A stretch of 64,000 nt of DNA from Acinetobacter sp. SFB (GTDB lineage Bacteria; Pseudomonadota; Gammaproteobacteria; Pseudomonadales; Moraxellaceae). Within the stretch, counting starts at the first letter, position 1, and each line of letters opens with the position of its first letter. The stretch is taken from the NCBI RefSeq assembly GCF_001647545.1, contig NZ_LSZH01000017.1:62001-126000 (forward strand), in the 5' to 3' direction. Below the pieces are notes generated by a model. The model worked only from the letters and a program-made list of their open reading frames with translations, ran no database searches and had not been told where the DNA came from. The position numbers were made by a program, and so were the translations under genes. Below are positions 16,303-23,701 of the stretch, piece by piece.

Positions 16303-17754
16303 CTATTTCATTAATGAAATGATTTGCGAATAGTTCATTTCGAATGGATTTTTATTTTGTTTGCTGATGTATGACGTTATGCCTAACTTCCAGGCATAGC
16401 TGAAATCGTTGGGATTAATGATTTGCCTGTTATCGTTTAAAGCATGCGCAATACTTTCCCTAATAAGGCTCATTACGTATGAGTGAAAGCCTTTCGTAGC
16501 TAATTGAATTTGCATGCCAATAAGTTGACTATCTAGCGCAGGGAGGAAAGTGATATTTTGCTTATTAAGTATTCTTGCAACTTCAGAGAGAAACAGAAAT
16601 ATGCTCCTGCTATTGTTTGAAGGATCAACTGTTAAAGGGTTTAGCTGATAGATGAATGGGAACCTGCGTGCAATTTGGCTATCAACTTGGAGCAGGGGTA
16701 CAAACTCAGGTAAACCCACTAAACAAAAACTAATACCAGTTCTGTTTACTAGAGTTTTAAGCCAATTTCCTGTAGTCCGATTCATCCTTGTAGACGTGGG
16801 TTTACGCTCAAATAGATGGTGGAATTCATCTAAGAATATAAGCTTGGTTTCGCACTGTGCGAGTAAATAAATAAGCCTGCTAGTTAAGTATTCAGTAGTA
16901 CCATATCCATTTTCATAAGTAGGATCACCAAGCTCTCTGAGCATCGTTATTGCTAATGATTTAACTGTCCCTGGCAGTTTCTGAAGAATTCCATGGGTGA
17001 GGGTGTTAAAAAAACGTTCTATATGCGGCTTGTTATTTGGCGTACCTACCTGAGATGGTGTTAAGGTAATTTTAAGCTGATCACATACCCTCGCCAATGA
17101 GTTGTTTTTAAACTCAACCCCATTATCGGGAATAATGATACTTGGTATTCCTCCAGGTAGACCAAGAGTGGGCCGAGTTACCATCTCTTTAATAACAGCT
17201 AATGTCGTTGCTGCGCTTGGTGGATACATATTGATATATGTACCGACAATCGCTCTAGAGTAAAGTAGCTGAGAAATCTCTGGTTCACTTGGTAAATCTA
17301 TGTGATCTATGAGTTTAAAGGTGATATTAATTGAGTGCAGTAGATCAGAAAGTATTGTAAATCGGTTCAAATCATCAGTTGATAAGGATGCTATGGATGG
17401 TTTGATTTCATGAACTTCGTAAAGATTTTCTTTTGTTTGAACTAAAAAATCTGGGTAACAATACTGTTCATCGGTAATTAAAATTTTTAAAGCTTGTGAG
17501 CGATAATTTGTGATGTTGGGATCTTGTTCTAAACGTATCGCATGAGCTAGTTCAAGACGGCTTTCTAGTGGTATAGCACCACAACACTTTTGACTAGGAA
17601 ATAGGGAAGTTCGACGGCCAAAAGAGCCTTGATAAATCTTACGTTGACCATGGATAGTAGAAGCTATATTAGCTGTGGTTTCAAAAGCATCTTTGATCTG
17701 TTGAAGAATATTCTGTTGGTTTTCTCTTTTTGAACATATAGTCTTATAAGACAT
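16303..17754 (-). CDS. In-frame chimera of TnsA, TnsB and TnsC fragments
   Basis: One 483-residue frame joins parts of three transposition proteins. Residues 1-155 are a TnsA endonuclease core with Glu64 (PLESRLE), Asp102 (YPDF) and Lys118 (EVHEIKP). Residues 165-263 are an internal piece of the TnsB/TniA DDE transposase: RAIVGTYINMYPPSA, Asp210 in PDNGVEF and Glu246 in HIERFFNTLTHG, but without the first catalytic Asp. Residues 264-483 are the C-terminal part of the TnsC/TniB ATPase, with Walker B LIFLDEFHHL (305-313) but no Walker A. Two internal deletions, both keeping frame, best explain this. I start at the ATG at 17754 because GGGAG lies 8 bases before it; the frame is open 23 codons further up. 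The product cannot be a normal transposase. Confidence 0.85.
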   Translation of the reverse strand: MSYKTICSKRENQQNILQQIKDAFETTANIASTIHGQRKIYQGSFGRRTSLFPSQKCCGAIPLESRLELAHAIRLEQDPNITNYRSQALKILITDEQYCYPDFLVQTKENLYEVHEIKPSIASLSTDDLNRFTILSDLLHSINITFKLIDHIDLPSEPEISQLLYSRAIVGTYINMYPPSAATTLAVIKEMVTRPTLGLPGGIPSIIIPDNGVEFKNNSLARVCDQLKITLTPSQVGTPNNKPHIERFFNTLTHGILQKLPGTVKSLAITMLRELGDPTYENGYGTTEYLTSRLIYLLAQCETKLIFLDEFHHLFERKPTSTRMNRTTGNWLKTLVNRTGISFCLVGLPEFVPLLQVDSQIARRFPFIYQLNPLTVDPSNNSRSIFLFLSEVARILNKQNITFLPALDSQLIGMQIQLATKGFHSYVMSLIRESIAHALNDNRQIINPNDFSYAWKLGITSYISKQNKNPFEMNYSQIISLMK

Positions 17755-17908
17755 ATTTGTATCTCCCAGCATTCTCTCATTCTTAATAAAGAAATGAGAA
17801 TAAGAGGATTCAACGCTATTCAAATTGAATAACGGCTACTTGACTGGTGACTTTATAGGGAAGATACTATGATTTCTGACGTCTCTGTATCTTTATATAG
17901 AGTCATCA

Positions 17909-17936
17909 ACGGATCCTTTAAGGGTCCGTTTTTTAT
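17909..17936 (+). terminator. Orphan plus-strand terminator inside the transposon
   Basis: ACGGATCCTT pairs with AGGGTCCGT (one wobble) and is followed by TTTTTTATTG on the plus strand. Both flanking genes run on the minus strand and do not need it, so it may end an unseen short plus-strand transcript or be left over from deleted sequence. Confidence 0.6.
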
Positions 17937-17992
17937 TGATTTTTAGTTTAGTTTTTCATGATGACTCCATAATAATTTTGAAGAATGAAAAT

Positions 17993-18259
17993 TTAGTGGT
18001 TATGGTTCGGATCTAAAGATAAGTTTCTTTGATTTGCTAGCCATGTAGCAACATCTTTTACTAACGCATATTTTCCACGACGATTTGGGAAAGTGAAAAT
18101 AGGAATAGGAACAGTTTTACGTGTTAATGCTTGTCGGAATGCTTCGGAGGATTTATAACCTAAAGCGATTCGTAAAGTATCATCGGCCATTAGGGGGCCA
18201 TAACGATCGAAAAGCTCTTTTTCTATTGTTGCAGCCTCAACTATGAATTGGGTTTCCAT
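17993..18259 (-). CDS. Small putative DNA-binding protein next to the transposase chimera
   Basis: This 88-residue basic protein has a helix-turn-helix-like middle: LFDRYGPLMADDTLRIALGY, then SSEAFRQALTRKTVPIPIF, and a wing-like KYALVKDVATWLANQR end. The pattern resembles the excisionase/AlpA and Tn-linked regulator group, which bind DNA through a winged helix, but I cannot name a family. A good AGGAACACA ribosome site precedes its ATG. It lies directly upstream of the transposase chimera in the same direction with about 240 bases between, so it may regulate the transposition genes. Confidence 0.65.
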   Translation of the reverse strand: METQFIVEAATIEKELFDRYGPLMADDTLRIALGYKSSEAFRQALTRKTVPIPIFTFPNRRGKYALVKDVATWLANQRNLSLDPNHNH

Positions 18260-18420
18260 TGTGTTCCTAGTAGTAACCTGTCACAAAAAAAAGCTTATAC
18301 CTGTGTGTAGGGGCATACAAGTTGAATAAATTACTAAACTTTTTCCGAAAATATTTTTTTAAGTATTTGAGATTTATATATTAAATATATTTTCTGTAGG
18401 TTTTGTTTGGAAAAAAGAAT

Positions 18421-19251
18421 ATGGAAAAAACTAGAATAAATAAGAGGGATGATATAGATGTCCAGCGAGTAGTCTTGTGGTATTCATACATAGAGCATTG
18501 CTTGAGAAAAACAGTACCTTCTGAAATAGCTAGAGTAATTGAACCTCATAAGATTAGAGTGCATGAAGGTTATATAATTGATAATGATAGAAAATGGCGA
18601 AACTATAAAAAGGGCCTAAATGTTCCTAATCCTAAGCTTATAGAGAAAGCAGAATCAATAGTACCTGGAAGCTCAATGATGATTAATCATATCCTTTGGC
18701 AAACTATGAGAGATTCAATGCCAATAGATGTGCTGTTACAGGAAAGGGTAGGGAGATTATCTTGGAAAGTTCAGCGCCTACTTTATGTGCATAATAAATA
18801 TGATGAGAGTAAGAAATTAGTTTCAAGTTTATCGAAAAAAAAATTAATGCAATTGGAGCGCTTAGCTGGATTAGATGCTTTGGCAGCACAGATTATTTTT
18901 CTTCGAGTTGGTATTGTTCAGAATGAAAATGTTTTAAATATTTTTAGATCAATTTATCGAACTTTACTTATTATTTGTACCGAAATTCCATTCTTTTATC
19001 ACTGTGAAAGTCTAATTGTATTAATGAATTCATACGTTTTTTCATTAATTGAACCTCGATCTGCAATACTGGATAAAAGAGTTGAAGATTTCACTAGAAA
19101 CGTAAAAACTTTAATTAATCTATTATTGGCAATGGAAGATGCAGGCTTAGTAGGTTTTACTAGAAAAGAGGGAATTAGACTATTATCGGATTTTTTGAGT
19201 GATTCAAAAGTTCTGAATCTTTTTGGAGAGTCTAACCCTTTGGTAAAATAA
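18421..19251 (+). CDS. Unknown 276-277 residue transposon-borne protein
   Basis: I do not recognise this protein. It is basic, rich in Lys, Arg and Ile, largely helical and soluble, with no membrane helix, P-loop or Cys pattern. It opens with MEKTRINKRDDIDVQRVVLWYSYIE, and the segment around residues 40-75 (HEGYIIDNDRKWRNYKKGL) has a Trp/Arg character often seen in DNA-binding proteins. I choose the ATG at 18421, with GGAAAAAAG before it; a TTG 6 codons earlier also fits. It runs opposite to the transposition genes, and the AT-rich composition matches other cargo of the element. A regulatory or defence role is possible but unsupported. Confidence 0.6.
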   Translation: MEKTRINKRDDIDVQRVVLWYSYIEHCLRKTVPSEIARVIEPHKIRVHEGYIIDNDRKWRNYKKGLNVPNPKLIEKAESIVPGSSMMINHILWQTMRDSMPIDVLLQERVGRLSWKVQRLLYVHNKYDESKKLVSSLSKKKLMQLERLAGLDALAAQIIFLRVGIVQNENVLNIFRSIYRTLLIICTEIPFFYHCESLIVLMNSYVFSLIEPRSAILDKRVEDFTRNVKTLINLLLAMEDAGLVGFTRKEGIRLLSDFLSDSKVLNLFGESNPLVK

Positions 19252-19369
19252 GTAATTTAAAATATTTAGAATGTAAACTATTTAAGCTAATTTACATTCG
19301 AGATTTTGATAAGAATAAAATGATGCACTAAGGGAGATATGAGGCATATAAGGGGTAGTCAAAATGCCG

Positions 19370-19612
19370 TTACATTTCTAGGCGCTTTGAAAGTTTTTCT
19401 TCAGCATACATTTGTTTGAGAGCTAAATTCTCTTGTTCCAATCTATCTAAGCGAATCAAAATTTGCTCATTAATATCTATATAGCTTGCTTTCCAGCGAT
19501 AGAAAGTTGCGACACTGATTTTGTACTCTTCGCAAATCTGTTCGATAGTTGCACCTGCTAAATTCTTTTTAACAATACTGTTGATTTTAGCTACAGAAAA
19601 TTTTTGCTTCAC
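19370..19612 (-). pseudogene. Orphan IS3-type OrfA (HTH) fragment
   Basis: This 80-codon frame from a GTG resembles the first ORF of IS3-family elements. It has a helix-turn-helix, VKKNLAGATIEQICEEYKIS followed by VATFYRWKASY, and then a short leucine-zipper-like stretch (LIRLDRLEQENLALKQMY). The usual continuation and the OrfB integrase with its DDE residues are absent, and I saw no clear inverted repeats around it. It could be a leftover of an insertion sequence or a captured stand-alone DNA-binding protein. Confidence 0.6.
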
Positions 19613-19731
19613 AGTGAATTCCTAGACTATCGTTCAATGATTATCCAAAAGAAAAAATTCAGTAAACAGATAGGGTTAAATTAATGAATATCCTATTTTG
19701 GGATATTTTTAATTGTAACTGATATTGAGCC

Positions 19732-19962
19732 ATGCGCTCAATACACGATCCTAGGTATCAAGACCTAATAAAGAAACTTATAGAACTTCGTGAGTCTAAA
19801 AATGTGACTCAGGTTGAGCTTGCACGTCGTTTGAATAAACCACAATCGTATGTTTCCAAAGTTGAAATTTTGGAAAGACGTTTAGATGTTATTGAACTTT
19901 GTGATTGGCTTAATGCAATACATGTAAAAATCACGGATTTTATTACCCAACTCGATAATTGA
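19732..19962 (+). CDS. XRE-family helix-turn-helix regulator
   Basis: A 76-residue protein consists almost entirely of one XRE/Cro-C1 HTH domain: LIKKLIELRESKNVTQVELARRL, then NKPQSYVSKVE with the recognition helix, and then ERRLDVIEL. Such proteins commonly act as repressors in mobile elements. It converges on the gajB-like gene, and the last 20 bases of the two genes overlap. This arrangement would let one transcript act against the other, and the protein is a candidate regulator of the defence pair; that link is inferred from position only. Confidence 0.85.
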   Translation: MRSIHDPRYQDLIKKLIELRESKNVTQVELARRLNKPQSYVSKVEILERRLDVIELCDWLNAIHVKITDFITQLDN

Positions 19963-21592
19963 AGAATTCATCATGAGTACTTCGACTTGTTTTCCATCTA
20001 TAAGGAGGTGAGTCAAGTCGACGTTCTGCACTTTCAGTAAGAATTAATCTTTCCTTAGCTCTAGAAATACCAACAAAAAAAGCACACCTTTCTTCTTCCA
20101 ATTTTCCCCAAAAGGTTTCATTTTCAATACCAAGCAGTATGACTGAGTGAAATTCGAGTCCTTTACTTTTATGAATAGTTAAAAGCTTCACTGTTTCATC
20201 ATGTCCGAAAGAATTCAGAGCTTTTAATAAATCGGCTTCTTGGCTTAAAAAATCATTTATTATTTTTTTTAGTCGCTGAATAACATCTATTAAATAAGAT
20301 TTAGATTCATATTCTGGTGAAAGAGCTACTAAAGTTGATAAACCCAAGTGCTTCAACAAAGCTCTAATAGCATCTATCCAAGATTTAATTGGTGGTTCAT
20401 AGTCGGTTGCTAAAAACTTATTCTTTTGTTCTTTAAAAAACTGATTAAAATTTCTAAGAATAGAAATACGTGTTTGTTCGTTAATTTCGAAAGGGGATAA
20501 TAAGTTATTTAGTTTGGTCCATGCTTTTGGATTTCTGGGTCCATATAAACACAGTAAATAATCAATAATTAAACTTGCAACAGGTTCGGTTGAAATATCT
20601 TGTATGTTTTGCTCATTTCTAAACGGGATGTCTTTAGCTTTGAGTGCAGTCATCAAGTCACATGCATAATGTTCTATTTGCTTTGATACTAATATGGCAA
20701 TGTCTGAGGGCAGAATATGTTCTTCTATAATCCACGTTTGGATTAAATTTGATAAGTACTCAGCTTCATCTGAACTATTATTAAAACTTTCGTGAAGAAT
20801 GGAACCTTGATTACCAACAAGTAAATCTTCTGCCATTACAGAATTTGGATCTAAATTTCGAATAATTTCATTTTGTAGTCGTAATAGTTTTGGTTTTGAA
20901 CGAAAGTTGCGATACATGTTTAATGGCTGTGCATTAAAATCAGCACTGAATCTTAAAAATATACCATCTAGGGCACCAGCCCATCCCATAATTTTTTGTT
21001 TAGTATCTCCAACAGCTATTAATTTAATATTTGAATCATAAAACATGACTTTAATAAGCTCATATTGCGTATCAGTACAGTCTTGAAACTCATCTAAAAA
21101 TACATCTGAATAAGTTTGTAATATTGATTCTCTTACAATACTTGAACTATTGATAATCTGTAGTGCAAAAGGTACAAGAGAGTCAAAATCAATTTGCTTT
21201 TTATGTATTCGTTGTGTACCAACGGAGTAATTGGGTTCTAATTTGTCTAAGCCAGTCAATAAAACTCGATACTTATCAATTATTCGTTTAGCAAACGCAT
21301 GAAAGGTAAAACTATCAAAGCGTCGAGCTAGATTTGAACCACATCTAAGCTGGACTCTTTCCTTTAAATTGCTACTGGCATCTTTTTTAAAAGAAATTGC
21401 TAATATCCTTTTAGGATAAGGACATACTCCAGTTCGTAATAGAAAATCAGCTTTTTGTGCTAACATTTCTGTTTTACCAGCACCCGGTCCAGCTGTTAAG
21501 GCAAGTGAGTGGTGCTGTTCCTTTGCTGCAATTAATGCATTCGGTTCTAAAGTTAAATTATTCGATGGAATCCATAACTCAGGTTTAATCAT
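19943..21592 (-). CDS. gajB: UvrD-like helicase, Gabija GajB-like
   Basis: This is a superfamily 1 helicase of 549 residues. Motifs in order: Walker A AGPGAGKT (34-41), motif Ia-like RILAISFKKDAS, Walker B DVFLDEFQD (163-171), motif III GDTKQKIMGWAGA (195-207), motif IV NMYRNFRS, motif V LLTIHKSKGLEFHSVIL and motif VI FVGISRAKERLIL. In Gabija systems, GajB senses DNA ends produced in phage infection and works with GajA. The ATG overlaps the stop of the upstream OLD-type gene by 4 bases, the standard gajA-gajB layout. GajB of Bacillus cereus is a little shorter (about 494 residues). Alternatives are other class 2 OLD plus helicase pairs. Confidence 0.82.
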   Translation of the reverse strand: MIKPELWIPSNNLTLEPNALIAAKEQHHSLALTAGPGAGKTEMLAQKADFLLRTGVCPYPKRILAISFKKDASSNLKERVQLRCGSNLARRFDSFTFHAFAKRIIDKYRVLLTGLDKLEPNYSVGTQRIHKKQIDFDSLVPFALQIINSSSIVRESILQTYSDVFLDEFQDCTDTQYELIKVMFYDSNIKLIAVGDTKQKIMGWAGALDGIFLRFSADFNAQPLNMYRNFRSKPKLLRLQNEIIRNLDPNSVMAEDLLVGNQGSILHESFNNSSDEAEYLSNLIQTWIIEEHILPSDIAILVSKQIEHYACDLMTALKAKDIPFRNEQNIQDISTEPVASLIIDYLLCLYGPRNPKAWTKLNNLLSPFEINEQTRISILRNFNQFFKEQKNKFLATDYEPPIKSWIDAIRALLKHLGLSTLVALSPEYESKSYLIDVIQRLKKIINDFLSQEADLLKALNSFGHDETVKLLTIHKSKGLEFHSVILLGIENETFWGKLEEERCAFFVGISRAKERLILTESAERRLDSPPYRWKTSRSTHDEFFNYRVG

Positions 21593-23520
21593 TCTGGAAT
21601 GCTCTCCAATATCTCTTTCACTTTAAGTGCTAAATTGATATAAGCTTGAGGCATATTTGATTTCAGGTCTTCTTCGCTGATATTTGATAATCCGTCAATA
21701 TGAGCAGCTGGTTTACTCCCGACTTTAAAATGAGAGTGGTAAGTATCAAATAGTTCCAGTTCTTCAACTGAATATTGATTTGCACCAAAATGACTTTTCC
21801 CTAAAACTGAATTAATTGTTTTTTCATCAGGAGTTTCTTTTTCTACTTCGTAAGCATCAGGGAAAGCTAAGAGCATTGAAAAATCTAAATCGAGAGGGGC
21901 TGAGAAAAATATATTTCTATCCTCAAGTGCATGGAAGATGCTTATTTCTTCACCCTCATAACAGTAAGAATGATATGTGAGAACGGGGTAAGTATCATCT
22001 TTCCAATTAGGTATAGTCCATGATGTCGGTAATATTTTTTCTGGTTCGAATTCTTTTAATTTATCATTAACATATTTAATCCTTCCCCAGCCAGCTTGAT
22101 ACCGTCCAACATCTAAATCAAGTAATGTTACATACGGTATTTCTAGTGTCGATAATAAGCGCCAAAAATGATTAACATGTCTTCCCCCTAGAGGTGTAAT
22201 GCATATTGCTGATTCGTCAACAGGTAGCTCTAGTGCTTCAAATAGTTTAGGTAATACTATTTCTTCACTATCTCCTTCACCTAATACAACTAAACGTGCA
22301 AAATAAATCTCTGGGAAAGCTTGAACAGCTTCTCGAACAAATTTGTGTGCTTCATCAGCTATTTTAGGCAGAGTAACAGTTTTAATATTAGTTGAACGAG
22401 ATTCTGAGTTTAAACGTAAATATCTAATTTTCTCTGGAGCGACGCGTCTTAATATGGATGGGGCATGTGTTGCAATTAGGGCTTGTGTATCATTACCTAA
22501 TAATTTTTTAAGTACATTACTTATTCTCCCTAAATAGTGAGGAGACAAACTATTCTCAGGTTCTTCTATTAGAATTAGACTGAATACCGGTGGATTTAAT
22601 TTGTCTATATCGAATGCTGTTTCTTCTCCAGAAATTACATCTCGATTAAGTGTTATAGAAGATAGGACTAAGGAGAGGTAAAGCATTGATTTTTGACCAT
22701 CACTTAATCTGGAATAGTCAACGTTTTTCTCACCGTGACCTGGTGAAAATGAAATAGACATGTGTTTCAACAAAGCTTCAACTTCTGAATTACCGAATGA
22801 GAGTTGAGGCTTTGTAAAGAATTTCCCAGTATGTAAGTAACCCCAACTTTCATCTAACTTTGTACAAAGAGATGAGATGGAGGAGTTACCTGTAATACAG
22901 GAGTTGATTTGTTCAGATAATGAATTTATGTTTTCTCTTTCAGTATCCCAATTTATTGAGCGTAATAATCTGCCTAGTAAAGCATTTGTACCAAAGCCTA
23001 TGTGATTTGATGGATCACGTCTTGCGGGAAGATAGTGAGCTTGTATCTGATTTCGATCAGAACGAGGTACTAATGTTTTAGTAATAGGTTCACTATTTTC
23101 ATCAACGTCTAAAATATAGTAAAGATTTTCTTCGATATCATCATTTATACCCATAGTAGCTTCTAGACGATAGCGGATTCTAGGAGTTTCTTCTCCCGTA
23201 TCTAATCGCATTTGATTAAAAAATTCAGGAATTGTAGGATGTTCGCCTTCATCTAGTAATTCTGGAAATATGAAGTTTGCTTCAATCCAAAGTATTCTTT
23301 CATCAGGAGGTGTTTCCTCACTTGAACTAATATGAAAATCAGATTTTAGAATTCTTTTTAGGTTTGGATCAAAACCGAATAATCTGGAAATAGCCTGCAA
23401 GGTAGAAGTTTTTCCAGAACCATTTGGTCCTATTAAATAGCTAATATCTTCAAATGTAATTTCAGTTGGTTCTTGTCCAAATGATTGAAAATTACTAATT
23501 CTTAATGTATCTAATCTCAT
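21589..23520 (-). CDS. gajA: OLD-family ATPase/TOPRIM nuclease, Gabija GajA-like
   Basis: This 643-residue protein has an N-terminal ABC-type ATPase and a C-terminal TOPRIM nuclease domain. Walker A is GPNGSGKT (31-38), the signature is RLSDGQKSMLYLSL (271-284), Walker B is LILIEEPENSLSP (315-327), and the switch His is in ALIATHAP (347-354). The TOPRIM metal site shows Glu415 in VVLGEGDSEE and the DLD acidic pair Asp468 and Asp470. GajA nicks DNA at specific sites and is held in check by nucleotides in the known Gabija system. It is followed by the overlapping UvrD-like gene. Identity as Gabija rests on this pairing; class 2 OLD nucleases of other defence sets look alike. Confidence 0.82.
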   Translation of the reverse strand: MRLDTLRISNFQSFGQEPTEITFEDISYLIGPNGSGKTSTLQAISRLFGFDPNLKRILKSDFHISSSEETPPDERILWIEANFIFPELLDEGEHPTIPEFFNQMRLDTGEETPRIRYRLEATMGINDDIEENLYYILDVDENSEPITKTLVPRSDRNQIQAHYLPARRDPSNHIGFGTNALLGRLLRSINWDTERENINSLSEQINSCITGNSSISSLCTKLDESWGYLHTGKFFTKPQLSFGNSEVEALLKHMSISFSPGHGEKNVDYSRLSDGQKSMLYLSLVLSSITLNRDVISGEETAFDIDKLNPPVFSLILIEEPENSLSPHYLGRISNVLKKLLGNDTQALIATHAPSILRRVAPEKIRYLRLNSESRSTNIKTVTLPKIADEAHKFVREAVQAFPEIYFARLVVLGEGDSEEIVLPKLFEALELPVDESAICITPLGGRHVNHFWRLLSTLEIPYVTLLDLDVGRYQAGWGRIKYVNDKLKEFEPEKILPTSWTIPNWKDDTYPVLTYHSYCYEGEEISIFHALEDRNIFFSAPLDLDFSMLLAFPDAYEVEKETPDEKTINSVLGKSHFGANQYSVEELELFDTYHSHFKVGSKPAAHIDGLSNISEEDLKSNMPQAYINLALKVKEILESIPE

Positions 23521-23619
23521 CTAATTATTACCCCCTAATATTATTTTTAATAAAAAGGCTGATATACATGAGTAATATCAGCCTTAAGTTCTATAATTTT
23601 TTAAATTATATAAACAGTT

Positions 23620-23691
23620 TTTTATGACAAACAATGCGTCGTCTTATGACAAACAATGTGTCGTTTTTGACAAACCTTGTGTCGTATGACG
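23620..23691. repeat. Right transposon end with three packed putative TnsB sites
   Basis: R3 (about 23624-23644, TATGACAAACAATGCGTCGT), R2 (about 23645-23665, TATGACAAACAATGTGTCGT) and R1 (about 23667-23687, TTGACAAACCTTGTGTCGT) lie head to tail with almost no gap. Each is the inverse of the left sites. Dense sites at the end next to the target gene match the right end of Tn7, which has four overlapping TnsB sites. Confidence 0.82.
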
Positions 23692-23696
23692 AATCT
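23692..23696. repeat. Candidate 5-bp target site duplication (right copy)
   Basis: AATCT sits directly outside the right terminal repeat and is followed after five more bases by the nrdB stop codon. It pairs with 12714-12718. Confidence 0.7.
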
Positions 23697-23701
23697 TTAA
23701 A

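Larger units (their letters stand above)
12719..23691. mobile_element. Tn7-like transposon carrying a Gabija-like defence pair
   Basis: An 10,973-bp element is bounded by inverted terminal repeats CGTCAYRCGACACAAGG followed by TTTGTCA at both ends and flanked by AATCT. Inside, each end holds three copies of a roughly 20-bp site, CGACRCA-nnn-TTGTCA-like, spaced on the left and packed on the right, as in Tn7. Contents in order from the right: gajA-like and gajB-like genes, an XRE regulator, an IS3 OrfA remnant, an unknown protein, a small HTH protein, a fused TnsA-TnsB-TnsC gene, tniQ, and a large nuclease-tailed gene. The internal genes look visibly more AT-rich than nrd and nuo genes. The transposase is degenerate, so the element is probably stranded but might be moved by a related one in trans. 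Confidence 0.85.

Noticed and set aside
19370..19612. A complete insertion sequence at the OrfA fragment
   Set aside because: No integrase frame follows and no clear inverted repeats or duplication were seen.
12719..23691. A CRISPR array or guide RNAs as in CRISPR-associated Tn7-like elements
   Set aside because: I found no regularly spaced repeats or cas genes inside the element; the only repeats are the end sites.
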